Of a DNA stretch of 35,350 bases, positions 1 through 8,690 are shown one piece after another. Made by a program: the position numbers and the translations under genes. This DNA is from Candidatus Aquabacterium excrementipullorum. GTDB lineage: Bacteria > Pseudomonadota > Gammaproteobacteria > Burkholderiales > Burkholderiaceae_C. The notes below the pieces were generated by a model, which saw only the letters and a list, made by a program, of their open reading frames with translations, made no database searches and was not told the origin of the DNA. Where the stretch lies: NCBI GenBank assembly GCA_019112875.1, contig DXIO01000074.1:1-35350 (forward strand), read 5' to 3'. Within the stretch, counting starts at the first letter, position 1. Every line of letters starts with the position of its first letter.

Positions 1-58
1 GAAAAAGCGTACTACTTCAAATAGTGCTGCAGATTGGGTTTGACGTCTTCGTGGGGTG

Positions 59-763
59 TCACGCAGCCATCTTGGGCAAGAACGACAAATCCACCAGATA
101 CCGCTTCGGATTTTCAGGCTCGATGAACACCCGCACCTGCGGTCGCTTCAGGTAGTCACTCGGATCGAACCACAAGTTCTCGCTGCGAAACACGTGCACT
201 TCTTGCGTGGTCGGGTTCTGCCACTGGCACAGCACCACGAAAGGATGGCGGCCATTGACAGACACGGCCTCGTTGGGCTCGACACCCTGGATACGCGCCT
301 CAATGGCCTGGCCTTGGGCGCGCAGGCGCATGGCAACACGGCGTTGCCGTTGACGGTACAGCGCCATGCCACCGCCAATGGCCAGGAACACGGTGCCCAG
401 CACCCCGGCGATGGTGGTGCCCAGCCACAGGTGTGTGAAGCTCTGGATGCGTGGTGACGCATCCTGCCCCGCGCCATAGAGCACGGTGACGTGCTCGCCC
501 ACGTTGTGCGAAGGAGGGTTGCTGCTCACGGACGACTGGAAGGTGCGCGTGGTGCCGCGCCCGTCGATGTAGGCCACTTCCGTGCGGTAGGTTGTCGAGC
601 CATCGTTGGACGGGTTGGGGACCAGGTCGATCACCGTGCCGTCGGTGGAGATGGCCTTGTCGATGAAGCGCTGTGTGTCCAGGCCCAGGTACAGGGCCAG
701 TGTCAGCAGCACGGCCCCAGCCAGCGAAAAGATGATCTGTATGAGTCGGATGGTCTTGTGCAT
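59..763 (-). CDS. DUF3592 domain membrane protein
   Basis: This 234-residue protein looks like the DUF3592 family of bacterial membrane proteins, whose function is not known. A first hydrophobic segment lies at about residues 7-27. It is followed by an extracytoplasmic region carrying the family-like stretch FQSSVSSNPPSHNVGE and VTVLYGAG, then a second membrane segment near residues 118-138 and a basic cytoplasmic tail. I chose the ATG at 763 because AGGGAG sits a few bases before it on the minus strand; the open frame extends further upstream, but that extension has no coding character. The next gene upstream on the same strand ends 122 bases away, so co-transcription is possible but unproven. 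Family assignment is by recognition of the motif, not by a search. Confidence 0.72.
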   Translation of the reverse strand: MHKTIRLIQIIFSLAGAVLLTLALYLGLDTQRFIDKAISTDGTVIDLVPNPSNDGSTTYRTEVAYIDGRGTTRTFQSSVSSNPPSHNVGEHVTVLYGAGQDASPRIQSFTHLWLGTTIAGVLGTVFLAIGGGMALYRQRQRRVAMRLRAQGQAIEARIQGVEPNEAVSVNGRHPFVVLCQWQNPTTQEVHVFRSENLWFDPSDYLKRPQVRVFIEPENPKRYLVDLSFLPKMAA

Positions 764-802
764 GGTGTGCTCCCTGTTGTGTGTTGAATCCTTCTGGATC
801 GT

Positions 803-825
803 CGATGCCATGCGTAGTGGCATCG
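803..825. repeat. 8-bp-arm hairpin between two minus-strand genes
   Basis: CGATGCCA and TGGCATCG form perfect 8-bp arms around a 7-base loop. The hairpin lies in the 122-base gap between the two membrane protein genes. No T run follows on either strand, so it could be a weak terminator, a processing site or chance. Confidence 0.4.
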
Positions 826-885
826 AAGCTGTTGATCGCGGCCGATGGATCTTTCGCTGAGATCCCAAACGCTGCGTCAACGGTG

Positions 886-1572
886 TTACTGCTGTGCGCG
901 TGCCTGCGCACTCGGCGCAAAGCGCTTGAGCAGCCAGTGCGTCGGCCACCAGATCAAGGCAGGCAGTGCCGCCAGCATGCACGCGAAGAACATGGGCGCG
1001 GGCATCCAGGTCTGCGGCGCCTTGTCGTTCAGGCCGAACACGTAGTTCACGTTCACCGGCAGGCCGGGGTTGGCGGCCGGCGCGGGCGGCTTGGGCAGGT
1101 ACAGGTAGGACACCCACATCGCTGCCCAGGCCACGCCCCACCACACCCACAGGCCGCGCCGGTCGTAGCCCAGACGCGCCACCAGCCACACCAGCAGCAA
1201 TGGCAGCCAGAAATGGAAGAAGGACAGGAAGCGTGCGAACAGCGGGATGCTGTCATTGAACATGTAGGCCGTCATGCCCGTGATGGGCAGGCCCACCACG
1301 CTGCCCAGAAAGTCGATCATCCAGAAGACCTGCGGCAGCAGGATGCCCACGGCGCAGGCAGAGGCCAGCACGGCGGATTCGGTCCACAGTGCGGCCACGG
1401 TGAGCAGCAGTGCGATGTCGCAGAAGTACAGGAAGTTGGTGGGGCCGTAGGCCTGCCAGTAGTGCGGCACAAGCACGGCCACGAAGGCGGTGTAGGCCAG
1501 CTTGAGCCACAGGGGCAGGCGCGAACTGCGGGGCGGCATGACGACGGTGGACGCGATGGACGTGGTGTTCAT
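886..1572 (-). CDS. multi-pass integral membrane protein, function unknown
   Basis: This 228-residue protein is strongly hydrophobic and has about six predicted membrane segments: near residues 24-40, 48-70, 73-95, 110-132, 142-158 and 200-217. Aromatic residues are abundant, with stretches such as YFCDIALLLTVAALW and FFHFWLPLLLVW. The N-terminus has a few basic residues and the C-terminus is basic, ending in an Ala/Gln/Arg tail. No catalytic motif is apparent and I do not recognise the family with certainty. The ATG at 1572 is the first in the frame. The gene is divergent from tssA across a 260-base spacer. Nothing in its sequence ties it to type VI secretion. Confidence 0.7.
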   Translation of the reverse strand: MNTTSIASTVVMPPRSSRLPLWLKLAYTAFVAVLVPHYWQAYGPTNFLYFCDIALLLTVAALWTESAVLASACAVGILLPQVFWMIDFLGSVVGLPITGMTAYMFNDSIPLFARFLSFFHFWLPLLLVWLVARLGYDRRGLWVWWGVAWAAMWVSYLYLPKPPAPAANPGLPVNVNYVFGLNDKAPQTWMPAPMFFACMLAALPALIWWPTHWLLKRFAPSAQARAQQ

Positions 1573-1748
1573 GAGCAGGCTGGCGGGCTCAACAGGGAGG
1601 CGCGCGGCACCGCAGTGCCATCATCGCTGATGGCGCACGTTCCAGGCCCGTCGGCAGCATGGCTGGCCGCGGGCGCCCCTGTGAAGTCCTTGTTGTTTGT
1701 TGTGCGCACCATAGCAGGCTTTGGGGCGCGTCCGCACCACCGCAAATA

Positions 1749-1763
1749 CCCCAAGAGGAGGGG
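1749..1763. promoter_or_regulatory. candidate operator CCCC-N7-GGGG upstream of tssA
   Basis: The element reads TACCCC, then AAGAGGA, then GGGGA. It lies about 100 bases before tssA in the 1573-1851 divergent spacer. Similar elements are at 11540-11553 and 31691-31705, and the spacing here equals the one at 31691. The purine-rich centre means chance cannot be excluded. I see nothing else clear in this spacer. Confidence 0.35.
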
Positions 1764-1851
1764 AGTCGCACAATCGGGTCGCATGCCAGAATCCTCGGCT
1801 TGACCGCCGCTCCATGCGCCAGCCGCCCTATCGATGCTGACCATGTCTGCC

Positions 1852-2922
1852 ATGAACCTCGACGCACTGCTCCAGCCCATTTCACCTGATGCGCCCAGCG
1901 GCGATGACCTGTCCTTCTCGGACGAGTTCGATGCCATCGCGCAAGATCGTCGTGCCGACGATCCCACGCTTGACCAGGGCGAGTGGAAGACAGAGATCAA
2001 GCTGGCCGACTGGCCTGCCGTGGAGCAGCGCTGCACCACCTTGCTCAGCACCCGCACCAAGGATTTGCGCCTGCTGGGCTGGCTGACCGAGGCCCTGGCC
2101 CAGCGCCAGGGCTTTGGTGGTCTGGCCGATGGCTTGCAGCTATGCGCCCGTGCGGCACAGGCCTTCTGGCCCAATGTGCACCCTTTGCCAGATGGTGGTG
2201 ACCAGGAGCAGCGCATCGGCAACCTGGGCTGGTTGCTGACCCAGATCGTGAGCCTGGCCCATGGCCGTGCCCTGGTCGATGCCGGCCCCGGTCGCCGTTA
2301 TGCCCTGCGCGAGATCGAGGCGGCGCGTCTGCGGCAGGCCGATCCCGATGGCGACGCGCCTGAAGGCCTGACGGCGCAGTCTCTGTCCAAGGCCCTGCAG
2401 GCCACGCCTGCGCCCTATGTGGAGGACAACCTCGCGCAGGCACGCCGTGCACGTGAGGCCTTGACCGAACTGCAATCGGTGGTGGATGGCCTGCTGGGCG
2501 ATGAAGGCCCCGGCTTTGTCGCGGCCCGCACGGCGCTCGACGATGTCATCCATGCGGCCGAACGCCTGGCGCGTGAGCGCGGCGTGCGGGTCGATGGCGG
2601 CGCGCCCATGGCTGGTGCTTTGGCTGGGGCCGCGAACAACCTCTCGTTTGACGGACAGGCCGTGCCGCAGGCGCATGCCCTGCCGCAGCACACAGTGACT
2701 GCGCACCTGCAGACCCGCGCGCAGGCGCTGCGCCAACTGCAGCAGGTGGCCGAGTTCTTCCGTCAGACCGAGCCGCACAGCCCGGTGGCCTACCTGGCCG
2801 ACAAGGCCGTGCATTGGGCCCACATGCCGCTGCACGAATGGCTGCGTGCCGTGCTCAAGGATGGCGGCAGCCTCGCCCATGTCGAGGAACTGCTGGGCGT
2901 CCCCCCGTCGCCAAGCGTCTGA
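1852..2922 (+). CDS. tssA: type VI secretion system protein TssA (ImpA family)
   Basis: TssA is the cap or baseplate-associated protein that helps start and guide polymerisation of the T6SS tail. This 356-residue protein opens with the ImpA_N signature, MNLDALLQPI followed by GDDLSFSDEFDAI, over roughly residues 1-120. An alanine-rich central region follows, then a conserved C-terminal part containing HSPVAYLADKAVHWA and LHEWLRAVLKD near residues 300-345. In-frame ATGs also occur at 1834 and 1843. None has a good ribosome site, and I prefer 1852 because family members usually begin there. The gene stands alone on the plus strand and converges with the tssM-tagF-ompA operon, whose last gene ends 45 bases away. 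Identity is secure; the class of TssA C-terminus is not. Confidence 0.9.
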   Translation: MNLDALLQPISPDAPSGDDLSFSDEFDAIAQDRRADDPTLDQGEWKTEIKLADWPAVEQRCTTLLSTRTKDLRLLGWLTEALAQRQGFGGLADGLQLCARAAQAFWPNVHPLPDGGDQEQRIGNLGWLLTQIVSLAHGRALVDAGPGRRYALREIEAARLRQADPDGDAPEGLTAQSLSKALQATPAPYVEDNLAQARRAREALTELQSVVDGLLGDEGPGFVAARTALDDVIHAAERLARERGVRVDGGAPMAGALAGAANNLSFDGQAVPQAHALPQHTVTAHLQTRAQALRQLQQVAEFFRQTEPHSPVAYLADKAVHWAHMPLHEWLRAVLKDGGSLAHVEELLGVPPSPSV

Positions 2923-2937
2923 ACGGTTGCTGCGCAC

Positions 2938-2960
2938 GAGGCCCCCGCCATGGCGGCCTC
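2938..2960. terminator. convergent-gene hairpin between tssA and ompA-like gene
   Basis: GAGGC at 2938 pairs with GCCTC at 2956 around a perfect 12-bp palindrome, CCGCCATGGCGG (2945-2956). It sits between two convergent genes and could end transcription from both sides. There is no clear T tract, so a simple intrinsic terminator is uncertain. Confidence 0.45.
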
Positions 2961-2967
2961 GGCTTCA

Positions 2968-3807
2968 TCAGGGTAATGGCTTGAACTCGATGCGCCGGTT
3001 GCGCGCACGGCCTTCTTCGGTGCTGTTGTCGGCCACGGGGTGATCCGGGCCTGCGCCGCTCGTCAGCAATGAGGCGTACGGGATGCCCTTGGCGGCCAGG
3101 TACTGACGCACCGTGTTGGCGCGGTTGGCTGAGAGCACGATGTTGGCATCGCGCGCGCCTTCCGAATCGGTGTGGCCGACCACCTCGAAACGCTTGCCCG
3201 GCATCTTGGCCAGGATGGGCACGAGTTCGTCCAGCAGGTGCTGGCCATTGGGCGTGAGCAGGGCGTTGCCGGGCTGGAACTCGATGGTGCGGTTGGCCAG
3301 GGTCGAATCCAGCGTGGGGGCAGGTGGCGCGGCGGCCACGCGCAGGCTGCTGCGCACCGTGTAGGTCGGGTTCAACTGCGTGGAGATGTCCGACAGCACC
3401 TGCTGCTTGGTGGCTTCGTTCTCGACCTCGCCCGAGACCTCGATGACGTTGCCGCGCACCTTGAGCGCGCCACGGCTGACACGCTTGAGCGAGGGGGTTC
3501 CGAGGATCTTCTGCAGGCTGTCAGACCACTTTGGTGGCGCGACCAGGTTGCCCACGCCCAGTTGGTCCACCACGCGGTCGTTGCCGTACTGGGTGCGCAG
3601 TTGGGCGAGCACGGCTTGGCGGGTGCTTTCATCGGGCACGACACCGGAGGCGATCACCTTGCCATTGGATTGCGGCTGGGTGCTGACCTGTGCTGTGTCG
3701 GATGCGGCGGCGGCTGCAGGTGGCGCGGTCTGCGCTCGCACCTGTGTTGAGGCCAGGCTGGCGCAGGCCAGGGCCAGCAGGCCGGTGATGGCGTGAGAGC
3801 GGAACAT
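2968..3807 (-). CDS. T6SS-associated OmpA-family peptidoglycan-binding protein
   Basis: This exported protein of about 279 residues likely binds peptidoglycan next to the T6SS. Residues 1-26 form a signal peptide ending VRAQ. Residues 45-170 resemble BON-type modules (SGVVPDESTRQAVLAQL; GNVIEVSGEVENEATKQQ). The last 100 residues are a canonical OmpA C-terminal domain with NIVLSANRANTVRQYL, VVGHTDSEG and GRARNRRIEF. It lacks the N-terminal anchor of TagL or of fused TssL proteins, so it is probably periplasmic. The start may be ATG 3807 or GTG 3810; GGGGA lies upstream of both. It follows tagF by only a few bases and is the last gene of the operon. The function is inferred from domains and position. 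Confidence 0.85.
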   Translation of the reverse strand: MFRSHAITGLLALACASLASTQVRAQTAPPAAAAASDTAQVSTQPQSNGKVIASGVVPDESTRQAVLAQLRTQYGNDRVVDQLGVGNLVAPPKWSDSLQKILGTPSLKRVSRGALKVRGNVIEVSGEVENEATKQQVLSDISTQLNPTYTVRSSLRVAAAPPAPTLDSTLANRTIEFQPGNALLTPNGQHLLDELVPILAKMPGKRFEVVGHTDSEGARDANIVLSANRANTVRQYLAAKGIPYASLLTSGAGPDHPVADNSTEEGRARNRRIEFKPLP

Positions 3808-3814
3808 CACGGTG

Positions 3815-4810
3815 TCATTCCCCTAGGAAGGCTTCATGGAAGGTGCGGGCGGCCTGTTGCAGCGAGAGTTGCGGCTGCTGCAGGTAGCTCGACAGCTTCT
3901 TGGTGTTGTAGCTCTGGCCGGCGTGGGCTTCTGCCCAGCGCGCACGGCGCATGTCGACGAAGGTGTCGTGCACGGTGCGCGGATCCAGCATGGCGCTGAG
4001 GTGCTGCGCGGAGCCGCCAGAGAAGCTCAGGTAGAGCAGCGGGGCCTCGGCTTGCGGCGGCTGAGGCAGGTACAGCGCGATCTCCAGATCTGTGCGGGCC
4101 TTGAGGAAGCGCGCGATCAGGTCCAGCCAGAAGGTGGCCACGTAGGGCTGGTGCAGCTTCACGGCGGGCAACGGCAGGCACAGGCCCTTGTCGATGGGCT
4201 GGCGTCCGCGTGTGGGCACGGCTTCCATCAACAGGCCCAGGGCCAGCACACTCAGGCGCAGGTCCAGTTCGTGGCCGCTTTGCTGCAGCAGGCCTTGCAA
4301 GGTGCCGACCGTCTGCAGTTCGAGAAAGTCGCGGTAGCTGGCTTCGTGGGCGCCCGGGTCGGCGTCGATGTCGATCTGCTGTTGCAGGTAATCGCCCAGC
4401 GCGTCGGTGGCGTCGCCGGCTGCACGGATCTGCTGGTTGGCATGCCCCAACTTGATCCACAGCTTGTTGAGCGCCATGGGCGCACGTGCGGTGAAGCCCG
4501 CCGGCGCGCCGGTATCGAAGCTGCCGGCGGTGATCAGCGGAAAGCGCCGGCCCGATTGGTCGGTGCTGGGGGCCAGGTGCCCGGCCAGCACGGCGTGGCT
4601 GCCGGTGCCCAGGAAGGCGAAGTGGATGGGCCAGGCCTGGTCGTACAGCGTTTTCCAGTGCGCGTCCTGCGACATGGTTTCCAGGCCCTGGCTGAGCCAC
4701 TGGTCCATGGTCTTGATCAGGGCGGCGGGGCCGGGGCTGCGGATGAAATCGCCGCGCGTGGGGATCTTGCCGAAGTAGACCAGGCGGGCCGGGGTGAGCG
4801 TGCTGATCAT
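3815..4810 (-). CDS. tagF: type VI secretion-associated protein TagF (ImpM family)
   Basis: TagF is a T6SS accessory protein; in characterised systems it is a post-translational repressor of assembly. The 331-residue product has the family hallmark YFGKIPTRGDFIR at residues 12-24. Further family-like segments are WPIHFAFLGTGSHAVLAGH, SGRRFPLITAG and FWLDLIARFLKARTDLEIALYL. The ATG at 4810 overlaps the tssM stop codon in an ATGA arrangement, which implies translational coupling. No fused PppA-type phosphatase domain is present; in some organisms the two are joined. Threonine phosphorylation genes (ppkA, pppA, fha) are not in this window, so TagF may act independently here or those genes are elsewhere. 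Confidence 0.92.
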   Translation of the reverse strand: MISTLTPARLVYFGKIPTRGDFIRSPGPAALIKTMDQWLSQGLETMSQDAHWKTLYDQAWPIHFAFLGTGSHAVLAGHLAPSTDQSGRRFPLITAGSFDTGAPAGFTARAPMALNKLWIKLGHANQQIRAAGDATDALGDYLQQQIDIDADPGAHEASYRDFLELQTVGTLQGLLQQSGHELDLRLSVLALGLLMEAVPTRGRQPIDKGLCLPLPAVKLHQPYVATFWLDLIARFLKARTDLEIALYLPQPPQAEAPLLYLSFSGGSAQHLSAMLDPRTVHDTFVDMRRARWAEAHAGQSYNTKKLSSYLQQPQLSLQQAARTFHEAFLGE

Positions 4811-7800
4811 TGGGCGGCCTCTGCGCTGGCGACTTGGGATGGGACGGCCGTGGGCGTACCGACCGGTTGATCGTTGCCGACCACCAGTGTGGGCAGGCGC
4901 AGGTTACGCAGGCTCGAGGTGCCGCCGGCGGGCGCGTTGCCGCCTCCATCGGCTTGGTTGGGCGGTGGCGCTGACGCGCCGGGCTGGCTGATCAGGCGCA
5001 GCTGCACCGTCACCGTCTGGCCGTTGCGCGACCAGCTGAGTTCGTTGACGTTGTCGTTCAGTTTGCGGCGTTGTGCCAGCTCGAACATGCGCGTGAGGCC
5101 GAAGCGGCCAGGCTCGTTGAGCAGTTCGACGCTGCGGCCATCGACGGTGATGCCGGTGATGCGCACGCCTGGGTTGCCCGAGGGGTTGGGCCACACGAAG
5201 TTGACCCAGGCCGGTGCGGTGTTGCGGTAGCGCGTGGCCTGGCCGTCGATCTCGACGGTGTACTCGACCAGGCCCGGGGCGCCTTGCGGCAGGATCTGGA
5301 ACACGGTCTGCGAGCTGGCTTGTTCGGCCCCGGCGCTGGCATTGCCGTTGCTGCCACCACCGGCTGCTGCGCCTTCCAGCGGGGCCACCCATTGCGCGAA
5401 GTGGTCGGCGAAGTCGGGCCGCAGGCGCAGGCCCATGTCGGCCCAGGTGCGCGCGGTGATGCTGTCGCCACGGCGCACCACCAGCGTGGCCAGGGCCTCG
5501 GTGGTGAACTTGGAGATGCTGCCCGAGGGCCCGAAGACCTTGGCGATCTCGGCGGGCGATGCCTCGATCTTGGCGTTGCCATCGAAGGGGTACTTGCCGG
5601 CCAGCGTGCGTGCGTAAGGCTCATAGACCTGCGCGGCCCAGATGCGGTTGATCTCGGTTTCAGACGGGCCGACGATCACGGCGAAGGACTGCATCAGCGG
5701 GCGCACCAGCAGCGGCCGCAGGCTGGCCTTGGCGGCATCGCTCATGCCCACCAGCATCTGCTCGTCGACGAACTTGAGCGCGTCGGCCAGCTCGGATTGG
5801 CCAGCATCGAGCGTGGCGCCCATCATCTGGCGCGAGGCGGGGCCGGGGTCGCCCTGCGTCTTGATCTGGTTGAAGCGCGTGCGCACCTTGGCCAGCTGTT
5901 GCAGGTAGCCCTGCATCAGCGTGGGCGAATCGTCGCGGCTCATCATCAGGCGGCTGAGCGCGGCGAACTCCTTGCCGATGGGGCCCATGGGCACTTCCAT
6001 GGCATTGGCGCTGAGATTCAGGTTGATGTTGGCCTGCGAGGGGGGCTGGCGCAGGATGGTCTGCTTGAACCAGTCCAGGAAGCCGCGCTGGACCTTGCCG
6101 ATGCGTTCGTTGATCAGCGACGGGTTGTCCCAGGAGGTCTGGTCGAACAGCGTGGTCATCAGCTTGCGCACGGGCGAGTTGTTGACGTCACCCAGCGCGT
6201 TCATGTGTTTGATGGCGACATCGAAGTTCCCGAACTCGGCGACGCTGATGCCCTGCATGAAGCGCTGCCATTCCTTGACGTACTCGGCCTTGTAGAGGTC
6301 GGTCAGCGTCTTGCGGATCTGCTCGGGGCTGCCTTCGAGCGAGAGGTCGTCACGCGCCGAGGTCTTGAGCACCCAGTCCACGCTCTGCAGCTCGCCGTTG
6401 GCAGCCGTCTTGAAGGCCTCTTCGATGTAGCCGTCCCAGGCCTCGCGGGTGAAAGTGCCGGAGATGGCGTAGCTGCCAGCGACGGCGTCCTTGCCCTGGT
6501 CGCCGACAATGCGGGCGACGGTGAAGGTGGGGAAGCGCGTGGCCGCGCGGGCCTTGACTTCGGCGTAGACGCGCTCCTTGGCGGGCATGCCACGCACGAC
6601 GCGGCGCAGGTTTTCACGCGTCTGGTCGACCAGGCCCAGGTTGGTGGGCTGGGCGGTGAGCGCGTCGTCCTGCAGGTTGGCCGTGACGAAGGAGATCATG
6701 CGCTCGGCGCTGCGCACCATCTGCTCGCGTGGCATGGTGCCGCGGTTGTCGTCCAGCCAGACGCGCCAGAAGCGGGTCAGCTGGTCGGTCAGGTGGCCCG
6801 ACTCCATGTGCGACTTGTCGCCCAGCATCAGGTAGGTCTTGAGCGCGTTGTAGGCGTCTTCCACGCGCTCGGGCGAGGCCTGCGCGAAGCGATCGGGGCC
6901 GGGCTTCTGCGCGCCGCCCTCGTCCAGCGGGCGGGCGGCCGAAGCCGGTGTTCGCGTCATGGGCTGGAGCTTGCCGGCGTTGGCGTTGACCTCGGCCAGG
7001 AAGGCTTCGAGCGTCTGCGATACAGGCTGCAGCATCACCTGGCGCACGCCGTTGAAGTACTCCTGGCTGAGCTTGCGCTCGATGGCGTTGCCCTGGTAGA
7101 GGCCCAGACCGACGCTGACGGGGTGCTGCGTACGCCAGGCGCGCAGCTGCTCGATGCGGTCCTGCAGCACTTCGAGGGCTTCCAGGCGCGAGGCCAGGTC
7201 CACCCGGTCGGCCTGCAGCTTGGCGACCTTGGTGAGGTCGGCCTGCACGTTGCTCATCAGCTGGCGGTTGCCCATGTAGGACCAGGTCCAGCCGCCCAGG
7301 GCCAGGGCCAGCGCGGCCACGGCCATGGCGAAGGTGGCGATGCGGGCGCGCGTCTTCTGGCGGCTGGCGTACTGGCGCACCAGGTTGCGGTCGGCGAAGA
7401 TGACCTTGGCGAACAGGTCCTTCAGGAAGAAACCGTGCTCGGCCACGACGCGCGCGGTGGTGATCTCGCCGCGGGCGCTGAGCTCGAACTGGCGGGCCAC
7501 CTCGTTGGTGGCGCGGCTGGTGGCCGAGCCCTGCTGCACCGCGCTGGTGAAGTAGAAGCCGCGGAAGATGGGCTGGTACTGGAAGGGGTTCTCTTCGAAC
7601 AGCGTGGCCACGAAGGTGCTGAGCGCGGGCTTGAGGCCGGCGAACTCCAGCGGGAAGGTCAGCACGCCCGGGGGCAGGGCCTCGCCACGGTGCAATGCCA
7701 TGCGGGCGATGCCCAGCTCGCGCAGGCCGTCGCTGAGCTCGTCGAAGCGGGCCTCGAACTGCGGCACGGCCTGGATGGTGGAGGCGGTGTCGTAGGGCAG

Positions 7801-8661
7801 CGTGGCGCCCCAGACCTTCTCGCGCTCGGTGCGGTCCTGGTCTTCGAAGAACTCGGCGAAGCCCGCGATCAGGTCGGCCTTGGTGAAGAGCAGGTAGATG
7901 GGCGCGAAGACTTCGAGCTTCTCGGTGAGCTCCTGCACACGCTGGCGCAGGCTCTTGGCCAGCTCGATCGTGACCTCGGGTTTGCCGGCCGACAGTTCGG
8001 CCATGCTCACGGCGATCACGATGCCGTTGATGGGGGCCTTGGGGCGGTGCTTCTTGAGCAGGTTCAGGAAGCCGAGCCACTCGCTGCGGTCTTCTTCATG
8101 CACGGCGTAGCGGCCGGCGGTGTCCAGCAGGATGCCGTCGCTGGTGAAGAACCAGTCGCAGTTGCGGGTGCCGCCGATGCCCTGGATGATGTTGTCGGTG
8201 CTTTTGGCGAAGGGGAACTTCAGGCTGGACTTGACGATGGCCGTGCTCTTGCCGGCCGCCGGGTTGCCGATGACGATGTACCAGGGCAGCTCGTACAGCG
8301 CGGCTGAGCCGCTGAGCTGGCCGAGCTTGGAGGTCTTGATCGTCTTGACGGCGTCCTGTAGGCGGGTGCGCAGGGCGGCGACTTCGTCCTTGTCCTGCGC
8401 CGTAGCTTTGGCGTTCGGGCTGGCCTTGCGGGTGTCGTCGTCGAGCGCCTGTTCCAGGCGCTTGGCGGCGCGGCGCGCGAGGATGCGCTTGGTCAGCCAC
8501 ACGCCGAACCAGATCACCAGGACGGCGCCCAGCAGCACGGCGGCGTAGATCAGTGCGACCTGCAAGGCCTGCGCGCCGACGAAGAGGAAGGCAGCCAGGG
8601 CCGCCACGCCTATCAGGCTGAGCACGCGCACGTCGGTCAGCAGGTTCCTCAAGGTGTTCAT
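4807..8661 (-). CDS. tssM: type VI secretion inner-membrane protein TssM (IcmF family)
   Basis: TssM spans the inner membrane and, with TssJ and TssL, builds the T6SS membrane complex. This protein has 1284 residues, normal for the family. Two N-terminal membrane segments lie near residues 14-31 and 34-56, and a third near residue 440 (ATFAMAVAALALALGGW). The cytoplasmic NTPase-like domain has an intact Walker A, GNPAAGKST (about 132-140), a Walker B-like ILLDTAGRY and a LLFTKADLIAGF motif. The C-terminal periplasmic half includes the conserved end region GPIGKEFAAL to WPNPSGNPGV. I chose ATG 8661 (MNTLRNLL) because it places the membrane segments as usual, although the ribosome site is weak. 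It lies 29 bases after the 512-residue gene and overlaps tagF. Confidence 0.95.
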   Translation of the reverse strand: MNTLRNLLTDVRVLSLIGVAALAAFLFVGAQALQVALIYAAVLLGAVLVIWFGVWLTKRILARRAAKRLEQALDDDTRKASPNAKATAQDKDEVAALRTRLQDAVKTIKTSKLGQLSGSAALYELPWYIVIGNPAAGKSTAIVKSSLKFPFAKSTDNIIQGIGGTRNCDWFFTSDGILLDTAGRYAVHEEDRSEWLGFLNLLKKHRPKAPINGIVIAVSMAELSAGKPEVTIELAKSLRQRVQELTEKLEVFAPIYLLFTKADLIAGFAEFFEDQDRTEREKVWGATLPYDTASTIQAVPQFEARFDELSDGLRELGIARMALHRGEALPPGVLTFPLEFAGLKPALSTFVATLFEENPFQYQPIFRGFYFTSAVQQGSATSRATNEVARQFELSARGEITTARVVAEHGFFLKDLFAKVIFADRNLVRQYASRQKTRARIATFAMAVAALALALGGWTWSYMGNRQLMSNVQADLTKVAKLQADRVDLASRLEALEVLQDRIEQLRAWRTQHPVSVGLGLYQGNAIERKLSQEYFNGVRQVMLQPVSQTLEAFLAEVNANAGKLQPMTRTPASAARPLDEGGAQKPGPDRFAQASPERVEDAYNALKTYLMLGDKSHMESGHLTDQLTRFWRVWLDDNRGTMPREQMVRSAERMISFVTANLQDDALTAQPTNLGLVDQTRENLRRVVRGMPAKERVYAEVKARAATRFPTFTVARIVGDQGKDAVAGSYAISGTFTREAWDGYIEEAFKTAANGELQSVDWVLKTSARDDLSLEGSPEQIRKTLTDLYKAEYVKEWQRFMQGISVAEFGNFDVAIKHMNALGDVNNSPVRKLMTTLFDQTSWDNPSLINERIGKVQRGFLDWFKQTILRQPPSQANINLNLSANAMEVPMGPIGKEFAALSRLMMSRDDSPTLMQGYLQQLAKVRTRFNQIKTQGDPGPASRQMMGATLDAGQSELADALKFVDEQMLVGMSDAAKASLRPLLVRPLMQSFAVIVGPSETEINRIWAAQVYEPYARTLAGKYPFDGNAKIEASPAEIAKVFGPSGSISKFTTEALATLVVRRGDSITARTWADMGLRLRPDFADHFAQWVAPLEGAAAGGGSNGNASAGAEQASSQTVFQILPQGAPGLVEYTVEIDGQATRYRNTAPAWVNFVWPNPSGNPGVRITGITVDGRSVELLNEPGRFGLTRMFELAQRRKLNDNVNELSWSRNGQTVTVQLRLISQPGASAPPPNQADGGGNAPAGGTSSLRNLRLPTLVVGNDQPVGTPTAVPSQVASAEAAQ

Positions 8662-8690
8662 CTGTTCACTGCGTTTTATCTGGGAAGGGC

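Noticed and set aside
12..62. Tiny minus-strand frame (GTG at 62, TAG at 12) overlapping the DUF3592 stop codon
   Set aside because: Sixteen codons with no ribosome site of its own. The overlap is of coupled type, but there is too little sequence to call a gene.
5071..8307. Very long plus-strand open frame (over 1000 codons) opposite tssM
   Set aside because: It is a shadow of tssM on the other strand, created by the high GC content. Its translation is rich in Gly, Ala, Arg and His and shows no domain, whereas tssM is clearly recognisable.
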